The notes under the pieces: model-generated | Databases searched by the model: none | Seen by the model: the letters and a program-made list of their open reading frames with translations, nothing else | What the model was told of the DNA's origin: nothing | In this document: in pieces, positions 12,001 through 14,657 of the stretch | Layout: every line of letters begins with the position of its first letter | Numbering within the stretch: position 1 is the first letter of the stretch | Position numbers and translations under genes: made by a program | Assembly (NCBI GenBank): GCA_964476375.1 | Contig: CAYYZW010000126.1 | Span: 1 to 14,657, forward strand | Direction of reading: 5' to 3' | Source of the DNA: SAT2750 sp964476375 | GTDB lineage: Bacteria; Planctomycetota; Planctomycetia; Pirellulales; Pirellulaceae | DNA: 14,657 bases

Positions 12001-14657
12001 GCCTGCTCGGCGCTGTTGTAAACGTGAATACTGATTTTAACAATGTGGGTGGGGCAGGCACTTTCACTTATGATCCGACTCTCGCAGCCCAGCTGCAGGC
12101 TCTTAACGAGGGCGAAGTGGCGGGGGACTCGTTTACCTATGGTTTGATCGAGAGTTCCGCTCATAATTTCCAGTCGCAGACGCCGGGGACCGTGACGATC
12201 ACGGTCACGGGCGTCAACGATGTTCCCACGGCAGCGGATGTGGCGATCGCCGCCGACGAAGATGGAGTGACCGTCGACGGGAGCTTTGCCGGAGACGACG
12301 CGGATGCCGAAAACGATGTCAGTAACCTGGTCTACACGGTCAAAACAGACCTGCCGCTGGAGAGTGGGGCGGTCACCAATAACGGGGATGGCACCTTCAC
12401 CTTTGATCCAAAACAGAATGTGGATTTCCAGCAGCTGGCAGAGGATGAGACGCTGGACGTGACGTTTACCTACACGGCCACGGATCTTCAGGGGATCGAG
12501 AGCAGCGAGGGGACCGTGACCGTCACCGTCACCGGGGCCAACGACCCGCCGGTCGCTGTCAACGATGCCTACGCGACGGACCAGGATGCACCGCTGACGA
12601 CCACCGGCGCCAACGGGGTGCTGTCCAACGACAGCGACCCGGACAACGGCGATATCCCGGTGGTGATCGAGCTCAACAGCAATTCGGCCAACATCAATGC
12701 CGACGTCACCACGTCACTGGGTGCCACGGTCAACATGCAGGCGAACGGGACGTTCTCCTATGACCCCACCACCTCGGCCACGCTCCTGGCGCTGGACCAG
12801 GACGTCACGCTGACCGACATGTTCACCTACACCATCCAGGATGGTGAGGGAGTGACCGCCTCGGCGACCGTCTCGATCACGGTGAACGGTGTGAATAATG
12901 CCCCGGTTGCCGCGGATGATTCCTACGAGGTGGACCAGGACAAGATACTCACCGTTCCGGGACCGGAGAGCCTGGCACTGCTGGTGGATAACGACAGTGC
13001 CGTGGACACCAATGCCTCGCTCTCGGTGGTGGCAATCAATGCCGGCGCGACGACGCAGGGAGGCGAGGTGACCGTGGCGACCGACGGCAGCTTCGTCTAC
13101 GATCCGAGCGGATCGGCAGCACTGCAGGCCCTCGTCCGGGCTGACCAGGCGGATCCTGCCAATGGGATTTTCCACGAGCTGCCCGACACATTTGTTTACA
13201 CCCTGACAGATGGATTTCTCACCGATACGGCCACGGTGACGATCACGGTGCACGGCGTCAACAAGAATCCCGTGGCCAACCCCGATGCCTATGGCACGGA
13301 TGAGGACACCACGATCTTCATCGATGCGGTGAACGGCCTGATCCAGGGTGCGGGCGCCGATACCGATCCGGAATCTGATACCCTGACCGTGACCGGGATC
13401 CAGGGCAGTGGCAGCCGTTCCGGGCTGAGTGACCTGGGAGCCCAGGTCGATGTGACCAGTAGTGGTGGGCTGACCTACAATCCGAACCACGACGTCGACC
13501 AGGTCCTGAACGTGTTGATCCAGGCCCTCAATGACGGGGAGACCCTCAACGACACGTTCGATTACACCATCAGCGACGGAAACGGCGGGACGGCAACGGC
13601 GGAAGTGACGATCGCCCTGACCGGGATCAATGACGCCCCGCAGGCCATCGATGACTTGTCCACCACACCGCGAGACACGGCGGTGGTTATCCCGGTCACG
13701 AGTAACGATACCGACGTGGACGGGACAGTCCAGGATAATACGATCACGGTGACCGAGGATCCGTCCGCGGGAACGGCCACGGTCAACAGTGACGGGACAA
13801 TCACGTTTGATCCGCCGGCGGCGACCAGCGGAATCTTTACCATCAAGTACACGGTCCGTGATGACAGCCTGGCGACCTCCAACGAGGCGACCGTGACCGT
13901 GCTGGTCAACGATCCACCGGTGGCCAACCCCGATACCGTGACTGCCATCCTGGATGTCCAGAACACGGCCAGCGAGTTTAATATCCTTGCCAATGACACG
14001 GATACCGAGGGTGGCATTGATCCTTCCACGGTGACGATCATCACCGGTACGGACGCGAGCAAGGGCGTGATCGAGGAGATCAGGTCGGATGGAACGGTGG
14101 TCTACCGGCCCACCACGACGGTCAGCACCCCCGCGGTCGACAGCTTTACCTACACGGTGAGTGATTCCGATGGTGCTGTCTCTGATCCTGCCACGGTAAC
14201 CATTAATATCGTGGAGGATCCGGCACCCTGGCAGAATAAAGTTCCTCCGAATCCCCTCAGCCAGGAGGTTCAAGATCGACTTGGCGAGGAGGATGAAATC
14301 TTCCCATCCTTTGATGTAAACGCCGACGGCGTCACTTCGCCGATTGATGCCCTGCTGATCATCACCTACCTGAACGACAATGGCCCGGGTCCGTTGCCGG
14401 TGCCCGCGGGCAGTTTCCAGCCACCCCCCTACCTGGATCCGACAGGCGATAACGAAATTACTAATGCCGATGTCCTGCGGGTGGTCGACGAGCTTAATCG
14501 TTTGGCGGACGATGGGCTCTTTCCTGCCCAAGGCGAGGGTGAGGGTGAGGGTGAGTCGCTTGAGCAGTACGTGCAGCAGGCGGCGAGCAGCCGACTGGAC
14601 GTCGGTATCCTGTCCTCGAGTCAGCAGGTAGTGCTTGATTCTGACAGCCAGGAACAA
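1..14657 (+). CDS. Giant multidomain secreted/surface protein, partial at both ends
   Basis: Frame 3 is open without a stop for 4,885 codons (first full codon AAC at base 3, last codon CAA ending at 14657), so both termini lie outside. In order it shows a beta-helix, PPC-like domains, a propeller-like region, a jelly-roll-like domain, a second beta-helix, an Ig-like domain, a GEVED domain, seven cadherin-like repeats and a dockerin-like domain. Five arrays of an unassigned FEFD repeat are interspersed. Composition is rich in Asp, Gly, Thr, Val and Asn; I count only seven Cys. This fits an exported calcium-binding structural protein. No signal peptide, membrane segment or catalytic motif is visible; the export signal should lie upstream. 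The first in-frame ATG comes late, near base 540, and the beta-helix is already under way at base 3, so the start cannot be internal. By recollection, similar domain orders occur in giant planctomycete proteins. Function is inferred; the reading frame is directly seen. Confidence 0.97.
3..1010 (+). other. Right-handed parallel beta-helix domain 1 (first part)
   Basis: Residues 1-336 show the irregular short-turn pattern of a parallel beta-helix: repeated strand-turn units such as ARIANSIFEFNAGG (from base 234), PIIVDNIFRDNT, GPLVVGNRMGNNDINGMVV and TYGGLRLASSPTQSLVV, spaced about 20-30 residues. The Asn/Gly-rich turns and the N-x-I/V-x-x-N pattern are typical of pectate-lyase-like and NosD-like helices. 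Near the end comes GDWNTILLDQYSHDRN (960-1004), resembling the G-D-W-x-x-I element common in bacterial beta-helix surface proteins. The domain is already in progress at the window edge, so its N-terminal coils are missing. No polysaccharide-lyase catalytic residues could be identified, so a binding or structural role is more likely than an enzyme. Confidence 0.7.
1101..1592 (+). other. PPC-like (pre-peptidase C-terminal) beta-sandwich domain 1
   Basis: Residues 367-530 carry the hallmarks of the PPC fold: a lead-in with GDENLRLGFEVQGFL, the D-V-D-V-Y-S-L core strand (about 1170-1190), AGTEIWIDFDR, then DPIVELVNSNDLALAAS, which corresponds to the usual D-x-x-L-x-L-x-x-x-x-G segment. A closing strand YYLRVRS lies at about 1480-1500, and GAYQMQVRLNE at about 1566-1598. 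PPC domains are small secreted beta-sandwich modules, often found beside proteases or in multidomain surface proteins. This copy falls between two portions that read as one beta-helix and so looks like an insertion into it. Confidence 0.65.
1611..1725 (+). other. Beta-helix domain 1, continuation after the PPC insertion
   Basis: Residues 537-575 include STIRYADISYASTGITV (from base 1617). In ordinary bacterial beta-helix proteins this S-x-I/L-x-Y-A-D-I-x-Y-A-x-x-G-I pattern follows the G-D-W-x-x-I element within a few dozen residues; here the two are about 200 residues apart, with the PPC-like domain between them. It is followed by an acidic linker (AGEGAEDEG) leading into the next PPC-like domain. 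Confidence 0.55.
1728..2270 (+). other. PPC-like beta-sandwich domain 2
   Basis: Residues 576-756 start with NDTLAQAQALG, the usual N-D-T-x-x-x-A entry of PPC domains. There follow DVDWYSFEIDL (about 1857-1890), SVVLDVDW, DTELALFRI and the closing PGTYFVAVTGNGG (2157-2195). Two of the protein's rare cysteines, at 1827 and 1851 (residues 609 and 617), lie seven residues apart just before DVDWYSF and could form a disulfide if exported. The order N-D-T entry, D-x-D-x-Y/W-x-F strand and G-T-Y-x-V-x-V strand matches the family well. Confidence 0.65.
2280..2960 (+). other. Propeller-like region, first part
   Basis: Residues 760-986 contain repeated blade-like elements: GDVGMFAVREITENFNFV, GSEITYNDPFTGDQEIAVG, DVAMRSDGLMFGYQL, AVYLQVLDH, TIQTFELN and KRNIMFEMDPETGGVLHID. 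The alternation of a hydrophobic strand, a D-P-x-T-G turn and a second strand is typical of NHL-, LVIVD- or quinoprotein-like beta-propellers, but I cannot count canonical blades and do not assign a family. Isolated Cys occur at 2550 and 2703. The pattern stops near MVGQI (2940-2954), where FEFD repeats take over, and similar elements return at 4422. Confidence 0.45.
3015..4400 (+). repeat. FEFD repeat array A (short, short, long, long, degenerate)
   Basis: Five consecutive units of the unassigned FEFD repeat. Unit A1 (3015-3120) has EDGDTFTVDE and FEID. A2 (3129-3240) has RDGDFFLLD and FQIDTG. A3 (3264-3555) has VADGTRVTI and ASFEFDP, then an Ala/Leu-rich helix-like stretch and NRLSLTNEGTVTLNLS. 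A4 (3591-3910) has VSDGDTITVTL and FELDTDG, then AEEIADTLQLAIEAS and a closing AITVTN strand. A5 (about 4140-4380) keeps only the second half, with GNVRVPL and AEKIADAINANYP. The long units resemble the flagellin IN motif layout (strand, helix with I-x-x-x-I-N, strand L-x-L), a structural guess only. The array separates two propeller-like segments. Confidence 0.75.
4422..4790 (+). other. Propeller-like region, second part
   Basis: Residues 1474-1596 resume blade-like elements after array A: GQIFAVSDQGGLYEVNV, LNGIAFQGLTRGPENVED, NLLFGIDEDGRVYAFDHDG and VGFSFSTLDRNLMGYTR. The pattern L-x-G-I-D-x-x-G-x-V-Y-A-F-D is typical of a propeller blade displaying one strand of output-like repeats. It ends in a proline- and asparagine-rich linker. 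The match in style to 2280-2960 suggests one fold divided by array A, but I cannot prove this without a structure model. Confidence 0.45.
4791..5033 (+). other. Linker with calcium-loop-like motif flanked by two cysteines
   Basis: Residues 1597-1677 are Pro/Asn/Asp-rich and probably extended. Within them DVNRNGQVAEPGE (4875-4913) follows the D-x-N-x-N-G pattern of EF-hand-like or dockerin-like calcium loops. It is bracketed by Cys at 4863 and 4920 (residues 1621 and 1640), which could staple the loop by a disulfide outside the cell. A Pro-rich run (SPPPVPELVLPGP) then leads to the jelly-roll-like domain. Confidence 0.45.
5034..5400 (+). other. Jelly-roll / lectin-like beta-sandwich domain, main part
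   Basis: Residues 1678-1800 show FGEGFVVSSTN, GAHGTAVSKEFSLRDYS, RPIMYFDYWLE, PARVFISDNDGDWQLLAD, GIWRQQRIPLEAFAG and DHLRLRIDMSTGG. This order (aromatic Y-F-D-Y-W strand, V-x-I-S-D-x-x-G-x-W-x-L, W-x-x-x-x-I-x-L-x-x-F, L-x-L-R-I-D) is what is seen in MAM-like and carbohydrate-binding jelly-roll modules. A strand that would normally close such a sandwich (I-D-D-I-x-I-G-F) is missing here and appears only at 7008, beyond array B. Confidence 0.5.
5430..6830 (+). repeat. FEFD repeat array B (short, long, short, long, degenerate)
   Basis: B1 (5430-5520) is short: IRDGEFVQIDDHFFEFESG. B2 (5544-5840) is long: RQFTITDGNG, TYEFTDD, ADEIASRMRLRM and a closing VNLGFDFD. B3 (6090-6200) is short: DDGDTFTLSDG and TFEFDSG, the best match to the consensus start. 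B4 (6204-6560) is long, with ALVLEFDKQGDG, AAGNVPVVV and EVANAVEAAI. B5 (about 6561-6830) keeps the second half, with ADSIADAINNG. Short units are followed directly by long ones (B1-B2, B3-B4), suggesting a two-unit period. The array lies between two parts of the jelly-roll-like domain. Confidence 0.75.
6843..7060 (+). other. Jelly-roll-like domain, closing part
   Basis: Residues 2281-2353 include NDLLRIIGHTVVD, PVRLQDNRFEGLYIDDISIGF and ERGQRVVTG. The L-Y-I-D-D-I-x-I-G-F strand (7002-7031) is the usual last strand of MAM-like and lectin-like jelly rolls and has no partner nearby other than the domain that stops at 5400. I therefore read it as the displaced end of that domain, with array B between. 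It is followed by GEYTLEIRP (about 7098-7125), another beta strand leading to array C. Confidence 0.45.
7170..7530 (+). repeat. FEFD repeat array C (single long unit)
   Basis: One long unit of about 120 residues. It has the lead-in YTIEVPDGADI, the core HDGQTFDISDGINTVRFEYD (from about 7209), SGNVRVSF, then a helix-like WEVARAVRDAVNTS and a closing segment ending near NKVNLFG. All landmarks of the long form are present in order, with F-E-Y-D replacing F-E-F-D. It sits between the GEYTLEIRP strand and the third PPC-like domain. Confidence 0.7.
7602..8040 (+). other. PPC-like beta-sandwich domain 3
   Basis: Residues 2534-2680: an entry segment PNEILLNATETGITG, then GSIGDNSIFASSPGLDVDLF with the family's G-D/N core, LDVDLFRMELAQGDELRIDV, VVVRVFDALGAELLV, VTFTAPNSGNSTYFIGVSG and a final GTYQLHMHFG. 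The D-V-D-L-F-x-x-x-L-x-x-G-D-x-L-x-I-D-V core and the A-P-x-x-G-x-x-x-Y-F-I-G-V-S-G strand are the clearest PPC signature of the three copies. Confidence 0.72.
8052..8915 (+). other. Right-handed parallel beta-helix domain 2
   Basis: Residues 2684-2971 show helix coils: GQLLIHSNRISESENFGIDV, PGVVIANNLVTRNAAGGIHF, VVFGRIYNNTVVGLAGTLV, IGIEIGASASPTLLNNVVAN and ALGLQID. The N-N-x-V/I-x-x-N ladders and S-P-T-L-L-N-N are diagnostic of parallel beta-helices. After the coils come NYYLAPGTPD, AIDSS and VFIDRGAIDRSDF, a variant of the closing pattern (A-I-D-x-G ... G-A-x-D/E) seen after beta-helices in many secreted bacterial proteins. No catalytic residues are recognisable. Confidence 0.72.
8916..9275 (+). 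other. Ig-like domain (SbsA/Big_5 type), first part
   Basis: Residues 2972-3091: a beta-rich segment with VAEIVQPRDNDSDGND, IVSSFQVRLNDGIEP, KVLVTRDGILLKDTIDYSYS, NDTIQLTPLAGIWPQDHIYTI. The succession x-x-F-x-V-x-L-N-D-G, then T-x-x-L-x-P, then Y-T-I resembles the SbsA-type Ig-like domain, which normally ends with I-x-D-L-A-G-N-x-L. That ending is not here; a matching segment occurs at 10569-10600, after array D. Confidence 0.5.
9401..9409 (+). repeat. Nine-G homopolymer
   Basis: A run of nine G within codons GAG GGG GGG GGA of the linker before repeat D2. The reading frame continues intact on both sides, so the run length as given is consistent with the coding frame. It is a plausible replication-slippage or sequencing-error site. 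Confidence 0.95.
9693..9716 (+). repeat. Perfect 12-base tandem duplication
   Basis: GTGGCCGACGGT occurs twice head to tail, encoding V-A-D-G-V-A-D-G at the start of repeat D3. Other long units have a single V-A-D-G before their T-F motif (for example 11262-11270), so one copy looks like a recent in-frame duplication. Confidence 0.93.
10563..10658 (+). other. Ig-like domain (SbsA/Big_5 type), closing part
   Basis: Residues 3521-3552: RFIEEIEDLATNRLKANQ followed by GETKFTVILG. The I-x-D-L-A-x-N-x-L-x-x-N and then T-x-F-x-V pattern is the normal ending of SbsA-type Ig-like domains. Its natural beginning is at 8916-9275; array D lies between. It passes directly into the GEVED unit. Confidence 0.5.
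10665..10847 (+). other. GEVED unit, leading part (D-x-G-D-A motif)
   Basis: Residues 3555-3615: DLGDAAD, YPVLTSHDGAIHM, SPLFLGERVDRDQEGQP and ADAQGDDLDGD. In secreted bacterial proteins the pattern D-x-G-D-A-P ... D-G-A-x-H ... L-x-L-G-x-x-V-D-x-E-x-D-G-Q-P ... G-D-D-x-x-G-x-D-D-E-D-G-V runs straight into the GEVED domain. Here the first part is complete to GDDLDGD (10827-10847) and the D-D-E-D-G-V part appears only at 11505. Confidence 0.75.
10836..10847 (+). repeat. 12-base direct repeat, left copy
   Basis: CTGGATGGAGAT, encoding L-D-G-D, is identical to bases 11496-11507 and lies at the left edge of the segment that splits the GEVED unit. The match is exactly 12 bases; the flanking bases differ on both sides. 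Confidence 0.9.
10920..11495 (+). repeat. FEFD repeat array E (two long units) inside the GEVED unit
   Basis: E1 (10920-11245): VDGESFTVSQG, ETFELDNDAS, GNTAIVFT, LDQVADAIVSALG, LGLAPSNLGSGVVHLG and GHVLDA. E2 (11250-11495): VADGETFSITSG, AIFEFEDQN, DQIAASMIAAME and a closing GNGVVEL that merges into the GEVED motif. E1 is closely like D3 (9687-9975) in the L-G-L-A-P-x-N-L-G-x-G segment, although third-codon positions differ, so the copies are not a recent exact duplication. Confidence 0.8.
11496..11507 (+). repeat. 12-base direct repeat, right copy
   Basis: CTGGATGGAGAT, identical to bases 10836-10847 and exactly 660 bases (220 codons) downstream in the same frame. It encodes L-D-G-D at the start of the D-G-D-D-E-D-G-V motif. 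Confidence 0.9.
11499..11849 (+). other. GEVED domain
   Basis: Residues 3833-3949 contain DGDDEDGV, LEVTASDFGYLDAWIDFNRD, GDWDDDQEQVFANQ, LNTLSISTPLS, GDTFARFRFSSTGGLTATG and the name-giving GEVEDYLIEI (11811-11840). This is a near-textbook GEVED domain, a beta-sandwich common in secreted proteins of planctomycetes and Bacteroidetes. D-F-N-R-D-G-D-W-D-D-D may hold a calcium ion. The domain follows array E with no linker and is itself followed directly by the cadherin-like repeats. Confidence 0.87.
11850..14213 (+). repeat. Seven cadherin-like / VCBS-type (tandem-95) repeats
   Basis: Seven tandem Ig-like units: 11850-12215, 12216-12539, 12540-12893, 12894-13259, 13260-13628, 13629-13907 and 13908-14213 (about 122, 108, 118, 122, 123, 93 and 102 residues). 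Joints are marked by the V-x-G-V/A/I-N-x-x-P pattern (for example GVNDVP, GANDPPVAVNDAY, GVNNAPVAADDSY, GINDAPQAIDD). Units contain L-x-N-D-S/T-D, a G-x-F-x-Y-D-P strand, a D-x-F-T-Y-x-I/V-x-D strand and a final T-V-T-I-T-V. Unit 2 lacks the usual N-D-S-D-P motif, and units 6 and 7 are shorter. Such repeats form calcium-stiffened rods in exported adhesins. Third codon positions differ between units, so the array is old. Confidence 0.87.
14286..14510 (+). other. Dockerin-like domain with two calcium loops
   Basis: The first loop (14313-14348) is DVNADGVTSPID, with Asp, Asn, Asp, Gly and Asp at loop positions 1, 3, 5, 6 and 12, followed by helix ALLIITYLN. The second loop (14436-14471) is DPTGDNEITNAD, with ligands at 1, 3, 5 and 12, followed by helix VLRVVDELNRL. 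Paired F-loop-hand motifs with D-A-L-x-I-I and D-V-L-x-V-x-x-x-L-N are the dockerin type I signature. In planctomycetes this motif near the C-terminus of large exported proteins is frequent and is not linked to cellulosomes as far as I know; a cell-surface attachment or sorting role is a guess. Confidence 0.87.
14532..14555 (+). repeat. Hexanucleotide Gly-Glu repeat
   Basis: Four copies of GGY-GAG encode G-E-G-E-G-E-G-E directly after the dockerin-like domain. The last three are identical at the base level, so copy number could change by slippage without altering the frame. Short Gly-Glu runs after the dockerin region recur in planctomycete proteins by recollection. Confidence 0.9.
14556..14657 (+). 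other. Unfinished C-terminal tail
   Basis: Thirty-four residues, Ser/Gln/Asp-rich (LEQYVQQAASSRLDVG, then LDSDSQEQ at the edge), with a short amphipathic helix-like start. No stop is reached. The position after the dockerin-like domain suggests the protein ends not far downstream. I see no LPXTG, PEP-CTERM or membrane anchor in the part available. Confidence 0.6.

Noticed and set aside
11850..14213. Tandem repeats considered as a CRISPR array or DNA satellite
   Set aside because: The period is about 280-370 bases, conserved at protein rather than DNA level, and fully coding.
14262..14300. Shine-Dalgarno-like AGGAGG strings near 14265 and 14287
   Set aside because: They are inside the open frame (codons such as CAG GAG GTT), and no start codon at proper spacing opens a credible frame. 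They are incidental to Glu/Gln codons.

Overview
The window is a single protein-coding stretch. On the + strand, frame 3 (codons start at every position divisible by 3) is open from the first complete codon at base 3 to the last base. That is 4,885 codons with no stop, and neither the start nor the stop codon lies in the window. The protein fragment alone is about half a megadalton. I find no other credible gene, RNA, promoter, terminator, CRISPR array or insertion sequence; the other long open frames are shadows of this one. Residue k of the fragment lies at bases 3k to 3k+2.

The organism is most likely a planctomycete of the Pirellulales/Rhodopirellula type. The reasons are a giant, Asp/Gly/Thr-rich, Cys-poor extracellular-type protein; fairly high GC with G/C-rich third positions; a dockerin-like pair of calcium loops near the C-terminus followed by a Gly-Glu run; a GEVED domain; and tandem cadherin-like repeats. 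I recall this combination from giant secreted planctomycete proteins, but this is recognition from memory, not a search.

Layout: 3-1010 first right-handed beta-helix, interrupted by a PPC-like domain (1101-1592) and resumed at 1611-1725; 1728-2270 second PPC-like domain; 2280-2960 and 4422-4790 two halves of a propeller-like region separated by repeat array A; 4791-5033 a linker with a calcium-loop-like motif; 5034-5400 and 6843-7060 two parts of a jelly-roll-like domain separated by array B; 7170-7530 array C; 7602-8040 third PPC-like domain; 8052-8915 second beta-helix; 8916-9275 and 10563-10658 two parts of an Ig-like domain separated by array D; 10665-10847 and 11499-11849 two parts of a GEVED unit separated by array E; 11850-14213 seven cadherin-like/VCBS-type repeats; 14286-14510 dockerin-like domain; 14532-14555 Gly-Glu run; then an unfinished tail.

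The main observation is a repeat family I cannot assign to a named domain, called here the FEFD repeat (D-G-x-T-F-T-I ... F-E-F-D ... G-N-V-x-I-x-F ... I-A-x-x-I-x-x-A-I). About sixteen full, short or degenerate copies occur in five arrays, and four of the arrays appear to sit inside other beta-rich domains. The GEVED case is clearest: its normally continuous D-D-L-D-G-(D)-D-E-D-G-V stretch is split by a 660-base in-frame segment bordered by an exact 12-base direct repeat. The protein probably acts as a long surface or matrix structure (adhesion, armour or scaffold). No catalytic domain was seen.
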